This document shows, piece by piece, positions 9,126 through 17,570 of a DNA stretch of 64,000 bases (position 1 is its first letter; each line of letters begins with the position of its first letter). The notes below the pieces were generated by a model. It had not been told where the DNA came from and did not search any database. It was given only the letters and a program-made list of their open reading frames with translations. The stretch covers positions 186,001-250,000 of the forward strand of contig NZ_PYAS01000015.1 of the NCBI RefSeq assembly GCF_003014695.1, in the 5' to 3' direction. Source of the DNA: Dyadobacter jiangsuensis. GTDB lineage: Bacteria; Bacteroidota; Bacteroidia; Cytophagales; Spirosomataceae. The translations under genes and the position numbers were made by a program.

Positions 9126-9203
9126 CTTTAGGGGTGTCCCGACATGCGGACTGAGATCATACCCTTTGAACCTGATGCAGCTAGTACTGCCGATAGGGAA
9201 AAG
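9126..9203 (+). ncRNA. TPP (thiamin pyrophosphate) riboswitch
   Basis: The aptamer shows GGGGTG at 9131, CTGAGA at 9151-9156, ACCC at 9161-9164, then CCTGAT and the CAG..TAG.ACTG..GATAGGGA block at 9178-9199. These are the conserved THI-box segments. P1 closes with CTTT (9126-9129) against AAAG (9200-9203). TPP binding would reduce expression of the downstream thiS-thiF genes. A hairpin follows at 9206-9228, and thiS starts at 9290. Confidence 0.97.
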
Positions 9204-9205
9204 CA

Positions 9206-9228
9206 GGAGTTACCATGCACGTAGCTCC
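9206..9228 (+). promoter_or_regulatory. Hairpin in the riboswitch expression platform
   Basis: GGAGTTAC (9206-9213) pairs with GTAGCTCC (9221-9228) with one G-U, around a 7-base loop. Pyrimidine-rich sequence and, further on, a T6 run at 9262-9267 follow. It is a candidate part of the switching platform, but I cannot define the alternative anti-terminator fold by eye. Confidence 0.45.
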
Positions 9229-9289
9229 GTCTATTCTTTCTTCATAGGTCCATTCCTAAGGTTTTTTGTATTTAAAACTGAAATCAGGA

Positions 9290-9490
9290 ATGGAAATCAT
9301 CCTAAACGGTCAGGCAAAGCAAATAGCCGCTGATTATTCGGTAGGGCAACTCGTATCCGAGCTGTTTCCGTCCGGCAAAGGCATCGCCGTAGCCATCAAC
9401 CAATCGGTAGTCCCGAAATCCGCCTGGCCCACACGCCGGCTCTCTCCCAACGACCAGATCACCCTCATTACCGCCACGCAAGGCGGCTAG
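9290..9490 (+). CDS. thiS: ThiS sulfur-carrier protein
   Basis: ThiS carries sulfur as a C-terminal thiocarboxylate to ThiG for thiazole formation. The 66-residue ubiquitin-like protein starts with MEIILNGQ and ends in the required Gly-Gly (ATQGG). I chose ATG 9290, preceded by a purine-rich ATCAGGA; a TTG at 9266 would add eight residues not seen in the family. It is the first gene after the TPP riboswitch. The ThiF-like enzyme encoded at 14690-15736 should adenylate its tail. Confidence 0.93.
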   Translation: MEIILNGQAKQIAADYSVGQLVSELFPSGKGIAVAINQSVVPKSAWPTRRLSPNDQITLITATQGG

Positions 9491-9528
9491 TGCCCTTTTG
9501 TCCCACCATTTCACCAGAAAACAATATC

Positions 9529-11406
9529 ATGAAAACAGAAAAAACACCGGAAACCATCACCCGCGACCCGTTTCCCAATTCGAAGAAAATATATGTAAAA
9601 GGGCACATCCACGACATTTCCGTCGCCATGCGCGAGATTTCGCTGAACGATACGCGCATTCACGGGAAGCTAGGTGCAAGCGAGCCCAACGAGCCGGTAA
9701 CCGTGTACGACACGAGCGGCCCCTACACCGATCCTAACATTGAAATAGACGTCAAAAAAGGCCTTCCCGGATTGCGTGCTGAATGGGTACGCTCGCGCGG
9801 CGACGTGGAGGAACTGGAAACGATTTCGTCCGAGTACGGCCGGATGCGCCTCGCGGATACCAAACTCGACCATTTGCGGTTTGCGCACAATGCGAAGCCG
9901 CTCCGCGCCAAAGCCGGACAGAATGTTTCGCAGCTGCATTATGCAAAAAAAGGCATTATCACGCCGGAAATGGAGTACATCGCCATCCGCGAAAACCAGC
10001 GCATCGATGCGCATCTGGCATCGTTGAATGGCAAAGCAGGTGCACTGGCGCATCAGCACGCCGGACACAGCTTCGGGGCGAATACACCGAAAAGCCACAT
10101 TACTGCGGAGTTTGTGAGGCAGGAAGTAGCAGCGGGACGAGCCGTCATCCCGTCCAATATTAACCACCCGGAAAGCGAGCCGATGATCATCGGGCGGAAC
10201 TTCCTGGTAAAGATCAATGCCAATATCGGTAACTCGGCAGTATCGTCGAGCATAGAGGAAGAGGTGGAAAAAGCCGTGTGGGCATGTCGCTGGGGCGCCG
10301 ATACGATCATGGACTTGTCCACCGGCAAGAACATCCACGAAACCCGCGAGTGGATCATCCGCAACACACCCGTGCCGATCGGTACCGTACCTATTTACCA
10401 GGCATTGGAAAAAGTAAATGGTAAAGCCGAAGACCTGACCTGGGAGCTTTTCCGCGATACACTCATCGAACAAGCCGAACAGGGCGTGGATTACTTCACG
10501 ATCCATGCAGGCGTGCTGCTGCGCTACATTCCGCTGACGGCCAAACGCATTACCGGCATTGTTTCGCGCGGAGGCTCCATTATGGCGAAATGGTGCCTGG
10601 CGCATCACAAGGAGAATTTCCTGTACACGCATTTCGAGGAAATCTGCGAGATCATGAAGGCCTATGATGTGGCATTCTCACTCGGCGACGGTCTCCGCCC
10701 CGGCAGCATTGCCGATGCCAACGACGCCGCGCAGTTTGGGGAGCTGGAAACGCTGGGCGAGTTGACCAAAATCGCCTGGAAGCACGACGTGCAAACCATC
10801 ATCGAAGGCCCCGGACACGTGCCGATGCATTTGATCAAGGAGAATATGGAGAAGCAATTGCAGCATTGCCACGAAGCGCCATTCTACACGCTCGGGCCAT
10901 TGACGACCGACATTGCACCGGGTTACGACCACATCACCTCAGCCATCGGCGCGGCGATGATCGGCTGGTTTGGTACCGCCATGCTTTGCTACGTAACCCC
11001 GAAAGAGCATTTGGGATTGCCGAATAAAAAAGACGTGAAAGACGGCGTAATCACCTACAAGATCGCCGCCCACGCTGCCGACCTCGCCAAAGGCCACCCC
11101 GGCGCGCAGTACCGCGACAATGCGTTGAGCAAAGCCCGCTTCGAGTTCCGCTGGGAAGATCAGTTCAATCTCTCGCTCGACCCGGATACCGCGCGTGAAT
11201 TCCATGATGAAACCCTACCAGCCGAAGGTGCCAAAGTCGCGCATTTCTGTTCCATGTGCGGGCCGAACTTCTGCTCGATGAAAATCACGCAGGATGTCCG
11301 CGATTACGCGGAAGAAAACGGACTGGCTACCGAAGAAGCCGTAGCAGAAGGCATGCAGCAGAAGGCGCGGGAGTTTGCGGAGAAGGGCAGCGAAATTTAT
11401 CTGTAA
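9529..11406 (+). CDS. thiC: ThiC, phosphomethylpyrimidine synthase
   Basis: ThiC is a radical-SAM-type enzyme that rearranges aminoimidazole ribotide into the hydroxymethylpyrimidine phosphate half of thiamin. The 625-residue product has the normal length for the family. Its C-terminal 4Fe-4S motif C574-x2-C577-x4-C582 (CSMCGPNFC) is intact, and landmarks such as RENQR, EGPGHVPMH and TDIAPGYDH are visible. ATG 9529 is the first good start after the thiS stop, 38 bases away; earlier codons in frame give no family-like residues. The stop TAA shares a base with the next ATG (TAATG), implying translational coupling. Confidence 0.97.
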   Translation: MKTEKTPETITRDPFPNSKKIYVKGHIHDISVAMREISLNDTRIHGKLGASEPNEPVTVYDTSGPYTDPNIEIDVKKGLPGLRAEWVRSRGDVEELETISSEYGRMRLADTKLDHLRFAHNAKPLRAKAGQNVSQLHYAKKGIITPEMEYIAIRENQRIDAHLASLNGKAGALAHQHAGHSFGANTPKSHITAEFVRQEVAAGRAVIPSNINHPESEPMIIGRNFLVKINANIGNSAVSSSIEEEVEKAVWACRWGADTIMDLSTGKNIHETREWIIRNTPVPIGTVPIYQALEKVNGKAEDLTWELFRDTLIEQAEQGVDYFTIHAGVLLRYIPLTAKRITGIVSRGGSIMAKWCLAHHKENFLYTHFEEICEIMKAYDVAFSLGDGLRPGSIADANDAAQFGELETLGELTKIAWKHDVQTIIEGPGHVPMHLIKENMEKQLQHCHEAPFYTLGPLTTDIAPGYDHITSAIGAAMIGWFGTAMLCYVTPKEHLGLPNKKDVKDGVITYKIAAHAADLAKGHPGAQYRDNALSKARFEFRWEDQFNLSLDPDTAREFHDETLPAEGAKVAHFCSMCGPNFCSMKITQDVRDYAEENGLATEEAVAEGMQQKAREFAEKGSEIYL

Positions 11407-12779
11407 TGGAACTGATCGTTATAACTCATCCCGAAATGCTGCCCGGAGAAGCTGCTATTATTAACCAGCTCTTCGCACGCGGGCTTGCGCGCTTGCACGT
11501 GCGCAAGCCCGACGTGGCCGAGGCGGAGCTGCGGGCATTGCTGGAACAGATCGATCCGCAATTCCGCAGTCGCATTGCATTGCATCAGCATCATGAGCTG
11601 GCGGGGGCTTTCGGCATTACCGGTTTGCATTTTACAGAAATGAGCAGGTTAGCCCAAAGCCGGGAAGCATTTGAAGTGTTAAAAAACAGTGGGTTCAAAA
11701 TCAGCACTTCCTTACATGGGCCTGCCGAATTGGAAAGACTGTTCCATTGCTTTGATTATGCATTCCTGGGGCCTGTTTTTGATAGTATTTCAAAGGAGGG
11801 TTATTCTTCAAAGCTGCCGGCCGATTTCAAATTGCAAAAACACAACTTCCCGGGCAAAATCATCGCATTAGGAGGCATTGATGCAGAAAACTTGAAATCT
11901 GCATTAGAAATGGGCTTTGACGGCGCAGCAGTGCTTGGCAGCATTTGGCAAAATCCTGACAATGCTATTGCTCAATTTGAAAATCTAAAATCATTGCAAT
12001 CATTTCTAAAATCATCTCAACAATCTTCTTCTCAACAATCATCATTTCAGCAATCATCCTGCATCCCCGGGTTAAAACCCGGGGCAATAGATTCAATAGC
12101 AGTCCATTGCCCCGGGTTTCAACCCGGGGATCCGGAGAAAAAGGGTGAAGCTGGTTTTGTTGACAAATTGCATTTCATATCCAATGAAACTGGCACAATG
12201 TCGCATATCGACAGCATCCAGCTCGCTTTGGAAGCAGGCTGCCGGTGGATTCAGTTGCGGGTGAAGAACCGGATTGCGGAGGAAGTGCTGCCGGTTGCTT
12301 CGAAAGCCAAGCAGTTGTGCGATAGCTACGGCGCCAGGCTGATCATCAATGATTTCCCACATGTAGCCCAAGCTGTGGAAGCCTATGGCCTGCATCTCGG
12401 CCTCACGGATATGCCCGTACCCGAGGCGCGCGCACTCGTGGGAGAAAAAATGATCATCGGCGGCACAGCCAACAGCTGGGAGGATATTACACGGCGGATT
12501 GAAGAAGGGGCGGATTACATCGGACTCGGGCCGTTCCGGTTTACGAATACCAAACAAAACCTCAGCCCGATTCTGGGCATAGACGGCTACTGCGCTCTAA
12601 TGCGCCAAATGCAGGAAGCAAGCCACTCCACACCCATCATTGCGATCGGCGGCATTACGTCCGACGACGTCAATGGGCTTCGGAAGGTGGGGCTTCATGG
12701 CGTGGCCATGTCGGGCGCATTGATCGGTTCTGCCGATCCGCAAAAAACATTTTACCAAATCCAACAAGCATTATGCTGA
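11406..12779 (+). CDS. thiE: TenI-ThiE two-domain fusion (thiamin phosphate synthase)
   Basis: One 457-residue frame holds two TenI/ThiE-type barrels. Residues 1-203 form a TenI-like domain (RLHVRKPD motif, IALGGID near the end). Residues about 255-457 form a normal ThiE (WIQLRVKN, DYIGLGPF, IAIGGITSDD), which joins the pyrimidine and thiazole phosphates. In most relatives I would expect two separate genes. The linker is low complexity: three 15-bp repeats (12015-12059) encode SQQSS units, and a palindromic element (12065-12129) is translated in frame. No stop or frameshift was found. It overlaps thiC by 1 base and thiG by 7. Whether the joined protein is cleaved or works as one chain cannot be seen. 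Confidence 0.9.
   Translation: MELIVITHPEMLPGEAAIINQLFARGLARLHVRKPDVAEAELRALLEQIDPQFRSRIALHQHHELAGAFGITGLHFTEMSRLAQSREAFEVLKNSGFKISTSLHGPAELERLFHCFDYAFLGPVFDSISKEGYSSKLPADFKLQKHNFPGKIIALGGIDAENLKSALEMGFDGAAVLGSIWQNPDNAIAQFENLKSLQSFLKSSQQSSSQQSSFQQSSCIPGLKPGAIDSIAVHCPGFQPGDPEKKGEAGFVDKLHFISNETGTMSHIDSIQLALEAGCRWIQLRVKNRIAEEVLPVASKAKQLCDSYGARLIINDFPHVAQAVEAYGLHLGLTDMPVPEARALVGEKMIIGGTANSWEDITRRIEEGADYIGLGPFRFTNTKQNLSPILGIDGYCALMRQMQEASHSTPIIAIGGITSDDVNGLRKVGLHGVAMSGALIGSADPQKTFYQIQQALC
12015..12059 (+). repeat. Three 15-bp tandem repeats in the TenI-ThiE linker
   Basis: TCTCAACAATCTTCT, TCTCAACAATCATCA and TTTCAGCAATCATCC follow one another and encode SQQSS/SQQSS/FQQSS. The unit length is a multiple of three, so copy-number changes would keep the downstream ThiE domain in frame. 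Confidence 0.85.
12065..12129. repeat. Palindromic CCCCGGGTT element inserted in frame in the TenI-ThiE linker
   Basis: Two 20-base palindromes, 12065-12084 and 12110-12129, each have arms CCCCGGGTT/AACCCGGGG. With the flanking CAAT/ATTG they make a 24-bp inverted repeat (12065-12088 against 12106-12129, one mismatch) around a 17-base centre. It is G+C-rich and unlike the coding sequence on either side. It looks like a dispersed intergenic element caught inside a gene. Confidence 0.8.
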
Positions 12780-13540
12780 CTATCGCAGATAAAACATTTC
12801 AATCCCGGCTCTTCACCGGTACCGGCAAGTTCAGTTCGGCGGCGGTGATGGAGGAAGCCCTGCTGGCTTCCGGCTCCGAACTGGTGACGGTAGCCCTGCG
12901 TCGCGTGGATGTACACGACGCGGGCGACGATATCCTGAGCCATCTGACACACAGTCATATCCATTTGTTGCCGAATACCTCCGGGGTGCGTACGGCCAAA
13001 GAAGCGGTTTTCGCCGCCCAGCTCGCACGTGAGGCATTGGAAACCAACTGGCTGAAACTTGAAATCCATCCCGACCCCAAATACCTCATGCCTGATCCCA
13101 TCGAGACTTTAAAAGCGACCGAGGAACTGGCGAAACTGGGCTTTGTGATATTGCCCTACATTCACGCCGATCCCGTGCTTTGCAAAAGACTGGAAGAAGC
13201 AGGCGCATCCGCGGTAATGCCGTTGGGCTCGCCGATTGGCAGTAATAAAGGGTTAAAAACCATCGATTTTCTTGAAATTATCATCGAACAGAGCAAGGTC
13301 CCGGTGGTCGTAGACGCGGGCATCGGTGCGCCGTCGGATGCCGCGAAAGCGATGGAGATCGGGGCTGATGCGGTACTGGTGAATACGGCCATTGCGGTAG
13401 CCGGAGATCCCATAGCCATGGCAGAGGCTTTCAAACTCGCCGTGCAATCGGGAAGAATGGCTTACGAAGCCAAATTAGGATCGAAAGGGAGCCTGGCCGT
13501 GCCTAGCAGCCCGTTAACCGCATTTCTGGATGAGCTTTAA
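12773..13540 (+). CDS. thiG: ThiG, thiazole synthase
   Basis: ThiG condenses deoxyxylulose phosphate, dehydroglycine and ThiS-borne sulfur into the thiazole phosphate. The 255-residue product matches family length. It has the KLEIHPDPKYLMPD segment, whose Lys forms the substrate imine, and the phosphate-binding VVDAGIGAPSDAA loop followed by GADAVLVNTAIA. It overlaps thiE by 7 bases and thiH by 11, so the three are translationally coupled. The start MLTIADKTFQSRLFTGTGKF agrees with the usual N-terminus. Confidence 0.97.
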   Translation: MLTIADKTFQSRLFTGTGKFSSAAVMEEALLASGSELVTVALRRVDVHDAGDDILSHLTHSHIHLLPNTSGVRTAKEAVFAAQLAREALETNWLKLEIHPDPKYLMPDPIETLKATEELAKLGFVILPYIHADPVLCKRLEEAGASAVMPLGSPIGSNKGLKTIDFLEIIIEQSKVPVVVDAGIGAPSDAAKAMEIGADAVLVNTAIAVAGDPIAMAEAFKLAVQSGRMAYEAKLGSKGSLAVPSSPLTAFLDEL

Positions 13541-14648
13541 AGAAGAATTTGCGCGGTACTCCTGGGATACAGTGAAGGAAGCCATTTATGCCAAAACCTC
13601 CGCCGACGTGGAACGGGCATTGGCCGCTCCGAAAAGGACGTTGGACGATTTCATGGCGCTGATTTCGCCCGCAGCGGCGGCTTATCTGGAACCGATGGCC
13701 AGGCTGAGCCGGCAGCTCACGCGAAAGCGGTTTGGTAATACCATTCAAATGTACGTGCCGTTGTATTTGTCCAATGAGTGTACCAATATATGTACCTACT
13801 GCGGATTCAGTCTGGATAATAAGGTACGCCGACGCACCCTCAACGACCGCGAGATCCTGCAAGAAGTGGAGGTAATCAAAAGCATGGGTTACGAACACGT
13901 GCTGCTGGTTACGGGGGAAGCGAACCAGACCGTGCATGTGGCATATTTCAAAAAAGTACTGGAACTGATCCGCCCGCATTTTGCCCAGGTTTCGATGGAA
14001 GTGCAGCCGCTCGATCGCGATGAATATGAGGAACTGATTCCGCTCGGCCTGCATTCCGTGCTGGTTTACCAGGAAACCTATCACCAGGACGACTACCGGA
14101 AACACCATCCGAAAGGTAAAAAAGCAAATTTCAATTACCGGCTCGAAACACCCGACCGGCTCGGCCAAGCCGGTATTCACAAGATGGGTTTGGGAGTATT
14201 AATTGGTTTGGAAGATTGGCGCACCGACAGTTTTTTCACCGCCCTGCATTTAAATTACCTTGAAAAAACCTACTGGCAAACGCGGTACAGCCTCTCCTTC
14301 CCCCGCCTGCGCCCGTTTTCGGGCGGGCTGGAACCCAAAGTGGAAATGAGCGACCGGGAATTGGTACAACTCATTTGTGCCTACCGGATTTTCAACGAAG
14401 AGGTCGAACTGTCGCTCTCCACGCGTGAATCCGAGAAATTCAGGAACCATTGCATTCAATTGGGTGTAACATCCATCAGCGCCGGCTCCAAAACCAACCC
14501 GGGCGGCTACGCGGTCGAGCCGGAATCGCTCGAACAATTCGAGATCTCGGACGAAAGAACACCCGCAGAGATTGCCCGAATGATCCGGGGGGCAGGCTAC
14601 GAGCCGGTTTGGAAGGACTGGGACGCTTCTTTAATTTTGAATGAGTGA
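13530..14648 (+). CDS. thiH: ThiH, 2-iminoacetate synthase (radical SAM)
   Basis: ThiH splits tyrosine to give dehydroglycine (2-iminoacetate) and p-cresol for thiazole assembly. The 4Fe-4S/SAM motif C84-x3-C88-x2-C91 (CTNICTYC) is intact in a 372-residue protein of normal length, and the C-terminal LSLSTRES and SAGSKTNPGGY segments match the family. The operon therefore uses tyrosine rather than the glycine oxidase ThiO route. The start overlaps the thiG end by 11 bases. A run of CATT-type repeats fills the 41-base gap before thiF. Confidence 0.96.
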   Translation: MSFKEEFARYSWDTVKEAIYAKTSADVERALAAPKRTLDDFMALISPAAAAYLEPMARLSRQLTRKRFGNTIQMYVPLYLSNECTNICTYCGFSLDNKVRRRTLNDREILQEVEVIKSMGYEHVLLVTGEANQTVHVAYFKKVLELIRPHFAQVSMEVQPLDRDEYEELIPLGLHSVLVYQETYHQDDYRKHHPKGKKANFNYRLETPDRLGQAGIHKMGLGVLIGLEDWRTDSFFTALHLNYLEKTYWQTRYSLSFPRLRPFSGGLEPKVEMSDRELVQLICAYRIFNEEVELSLSTRESEKFRNHCIQLGVTSISAGSKTNPGGYAVEPESLEQFEISDERTPAEIARMIRGAGYEPVWKDWDASLILNE

Positions 14649-14689
14649 ATATATTCTCCATTCACTCATTCATTCATTCACTCATTACC

Positions 14690-15736
14690 ATGTTTACTCC
14701 AATCGAACGCAAACGCTACGCACGCCAGATTATCATGCCGGAAATGGGCCTGGCGGGCCAGGAAAAGCTGCGCGCCGGCAAAGTGGCGGTCGTGGGCGCA
14801 GGCGGGCTCGGCTGCCCGGTCCTGCAATACCTGGTAGCCGCAGGCGTAGGCGAGATCGGCATTATCGACGACGACACCGTGGACCTCACCAACCTGCACC
14901 GGCAAATACTCTATTCCGCCGATGACGTGGGGAAAAACAAAGCCATTACCGCCGTCGAAAAGCTCTCGGTACTTAACCCGTTTGTGCGCCTTACCGCCTA
15001 CCCCGACCGGCTGACTGCCGAAAACGCGGCCGATTTGCTCCATGGCTACGACCTGGTCATCGACGGTTCCGACAATTTCGAGACGCGTTACCTTGTCAAC
15101 GATTTTTGCGTGAGACTGGACAAACCTTTCGTATTCGGCTCCATTCTGCGCTTCGAAGGACAAATTTCGGTATTCAACTACCAGGGTGGGCCTACCTATC
15201 GCTGCCTTTTCCCCGACGCCGAGGAAGGCGATAATTGCGCGGAAGCGGGTGTAATGGGTGTACTGCCTGGCATTATAGGCACCTATATGGCCAATGAGGC
15301 GATCAAGATCATTGCGGGCATAGGCGAACCGCTGTCCGGCAAACTTCTGGTTATTAACACCCTTTCAAATACCCAATCCGTTTTCGAGTTTTCGAGATCG
15401 GCCGCAACAATTCCTGTAAAATCTCCGGAACCAGCTACCAAACAACCTCTTGAGGAAAATACGCGCGAAATGTCCTACGACGAATTCGAGGCATTGCGGG
15501 AAGCCGACCCCGAACAGGTTTTACTTGTAGATGTACGCGAATATTATGAATTTGAGGCGGATAACTTCGGCGGCGAAAATATTCCGCTCTCCGAAATCCC
15601 CGAAAGTATCGGGACATTCCCTTCGGGCAGAAAAGTCGTTTTTTACTGCAATAGCGGCAAACGAAGCTTGCAGGCAGCGAAATTGCTGACGCAAAGCGGT
15701 TACGAAGGGCAAAGCTTCTGGGCACAGCATTGGTAA
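14690..15736 (+). CDS. thiF: ThiF/MoeB-family E1-like adenylyltransferase fused to a rhodanese domain
   Basis: This 348-residue protein activates the ThiS C-terminus by adenylation and probably supplies sulfur. Residues about 10-235 form the E1-like domain (VVGAGGLGCPVLQYL nucleotide loop, DGSDNFETRYLVND, and a CAEAGVMG segment). Residues about 260-348 form a rhodanese domain with an active-site loop Cys (FYCNSGKRS). I chose ATG 14690 (MFTPIERKRYARQ); a GTG at 14645 would lie inside the end of thiH and translate the repeat tract. It could also serve molybdopterin synthesis, since MoeB and ThiF are hard to separate, but its place in the thi operon favours ThiF. Confidence 0.9.
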   Translation: MFTPIERKRYARQIIMPEMGLAGQEKLRAGKVAVVGAGGLGCPVLQYLVAAGVGEIGIIDDDTVDLTNLHRQILYSADDVGKNKAITAVEKLSVLNPFVRLTAYPDRLTAENAADLLHGYDLVIDGSDNFETRYLVNDFCVRLDKPFVFGSILRFEGQISVFNYQGGPTYRCLFPDAEEGDNCAEAGVMGVLPGIIGTYMANEAIKIIAGIGEPLSGKLLVINTLSNTQSVFEFSRSAATIPVKSPEPATKQPLEENTREMSYDEFEALREADPEQVLLVDVREYYEFEADNFGGENIPLSEIPESIGTFPSGRKVVFYCNSGKRSLQAAKLLTQSGYEGQSFWAQHW

Positions 15737-15742
15737 TCGATT

Positions 15743-16549
15743 ATGCAGGTCAAACCGACACCCCTCCTTTCCGGCATTGTGCGGCATTTTCTGGTTATAG
15801 AAAGTGACACGCAGTCGGCCATGCGGATTTTCTCGGATGGCAATACGGGAGTGGTGTTCAACTACGGTGATCCGCTTTTCTATCAAAATGAAATGCATTC
15901 GGGCGCGGCTCTGCTTCCTGCCGGCTTTTTGTATGGCCAATTGGATACTTACAAGAACGTTTGGACAGTGGGGAAAATCCGGCTACTCATCGCGGTGCTA
16001 CATCCGTTCGGGGCAGCGGCATTGTTTAAAATGCCGGCGTCGGAACTGAGAAACCAGATCATCGAATGCGCAGATTGTTTTGGAACCCATTTTGAATGGG
16101 TGAATGACGAAATTGCCTGCTCACCAGCGATTCATGACAAAATCCGGGCGGCCGAGCATTTTTTGCTGTCTCAATTACGGGTGGCAGGCAGCAGTAATGC
16201 ACTGGTAACGAATACTGTCAACATTATCCATACGCAAAACGGCCTGGTTTCCGTCTCACAGCTTACCGCGGTGACCGGCACCACCGAGCGTCAGCTTCAA
16301 CGCAAATTTGAGGAACATATCGGCATTTCCCCGAAACGTTACGCGGGCATCATCCGCATGCAATACGCGTTGAGAATGCTGCGAAAAAAATCCACCCATT
16401 TGTCATTAGCGGGCATCGCCTGCGAATCGGGCTTCTTCGACCAGGCACACCTGATCCGTGAAATGAAGAACCTTTCGGGACTTACGCCGGGCCAATACCT
16501 CAGCCCGCAAAACGTCCTCGCTGCCAATCTGATCCGGCTCGTTCATTAG
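15743..16549 (+). CDS. AraC-family transcriptional regulator
   Basis: This is a 268-residue DNA-binding regulator. The C-terminal third holds two helix-turn-helix units (SVSQLTAVTGTTERQLQRKF and the IACESGFFDQAHLIREMKN region, followed by the G-L-T-P-G-QYL family signature). The N-terminal half resembles the DUF6597-type sensor domain found in many Bacteroidota AraC proteins (VRHFLVIES at the start). It begins 6 bases after thiF, so it is probably on the thiamin mRNA, yet it has no known role in thiamin control. It could instead regulate the nitrilase-family gene that follows. Confidence 0.88.
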   Translation: MQVKPTPLLSGIVRHFLVIESDTQSAMRIFSDGNTGVVFNYGDPLFYQNEMHSGAALLPAGFLYGQLDTYKNVWTVGKIRLLIAVLHPFGAAALFKMPASELRNQIIECADCFGTHFEWVNDEIACSPAIHDKIRAAEHFLLSQLRVAGSSNALVTNTVNIIHTQNGLVSVSQLTAVTGTTERQLQRKFEEHIGISPKRYAGIIRMQYALRMLRKKSTHLSLAGIACESGFFDQAHLIREMKNLSGLTPGQYLSPQNVLAANLIRLVH

Positions 16550-16623
16550 TTTCTACCGCTTGTCGGGTTTGTACAATACATGTGCAGTCCGCGCATTTAC
16601 TTTTGGGTAAAAAAATCAGAGCT

Positions 16624-17565
16624 ATGAAACCGATCAAAATCGCAACAGCCCAGTTTGAAAACAAAAGCGGCGACAAAGCGTACAACCTCGGCGTGATCCG
16701 GCAGCTTGCCGGAGACGCGTCAAAAGCAGGTGCACAGGTCATCGCATTCCACGAATGTTCGATAACCGGCTACACTTTTGCGCGAAACTTGTCGCGGGAG
16801 CAACTGCTGGAAGTTGCCGAACCCATTCCCGACGGCCCCAGCATTCACGCATTGCAGGAGATTGCTGCCGAACATGACATTGTCGTCCTGGCCGGTTTGT
16901 TCGAGAAAGATGCGGATGATAAAATGTACAAGGCCTACGTTTGTGTAGATAAAAACGGCCTCGCCGCCAAGTACCGCAAGCTGCACCCCTTCATTAACCC
17001 CCACCTTACACCGGGCGACCAATATGTGGTTTTCGATTTGTTCGGTTGGAAATGCAGCATACTCATTTGCTACGATAACAATATCATCGAGAATGTGAGG
17101 GCTACCAAACTGCTGGGTGCCGACATCGTTTTCATGCCGCACGTAACCATGTGTACGCCTTCCACGCGCCCGGGTGCCGGGTTTGTCGACCCTGCCCTCT
17201 GGTACAACCGGGAAGCCGACCCAACTTCGCTGCGCCAGGAGTTCGACGGACTGAAAGGCCGCGCCTGGCTCATGAAGTGGCTCCCCGCCCGCGCCTATGA
17301 CAATGCCGTTTACGCTATATTCTCCAACCCCATCGGCATGGACGAGGACCAGCTCAAAAACGGCTGCTCCATGATCCTGGACCCCTTCGGCGATATCATT
17401 GCCGAATGCCGCAAGCTCGACAACGATTTCACTATCGCAACCCTTACTCCCGAAAAGCTCCAACAGGCCGGTGGCCACCGCTATATCCAGGCCCGCAGAC
17501 CGGAATTATACAAGGATATTATCGGCCGAGGACACGTTTCCGAGCAACGGGTGATCTGGCTGTAA
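16624..17565 (+). CDS. Carbon-nitrogen hydrolase (nitrilase/N-carbamoylputrescine amidase superfamily)
   Basis: This is a 313-residue cytosolic amidase of the nitrilase superfamily. The catalytic Glu-Lys-Cys set is visible: E44 in FHECSITGY, K119 in YRKLHPF, C149 in LICYDNN. It hydrolyses non-peptide C-N bonds; the exact substrate (carbamoyl amine, amide or nitrile) cannot be assigned. I chose ATG 16624 (MKPIKIATAQFEN), the normal family start; an upstream TTG frame only adds residues. It follows the AraC regulator by 74 bases. Three 32-bp direct repeats start 5 bases after its stop codon. Confidence 0.88.
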   Translation: MKPIKIATAQFENKSGDKAYNLGVIRQLAGDASKAGAQVIAFHECSITGYTFARNLSREQLLEVAEPIPDGPSIHALQEIAAEHDIVVLAGLFEKDADDKMYKAYVCVDKNGLAAKYRKLHPFINPHLTPGDQYVVFDLFGWKCSILICYDNNIIENVRATKLLGADIVFMPHVTMCTPSTRPGAGFVDPALWYNREADPTSLRQEFDGLKGRAWLMKWLPARAYDNAVYAIFSNPIGMDEDQLKNGCSMILDPFGDIIAECRKLDNDFTIATLTPEKLQQAGGHRYIQARRPELYKDIIGRGHVSEQRVIWL

Positions 17566-17570
17566 AACCT

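Noticed and set aside
9670..10632. A 320-codon open frame on the minus strand opposite thiC
   Set aside because: It lies wholly within thiC, has no family-like sequence and is an effect of the G+C-rich codon pattern of the real gene.
11406..12779. Two separate thiE/tenI genes
   Set aside because: The frame stays open through the linker and I see no stop codon or frameshift; the second domain has no credible separate start with a leader.
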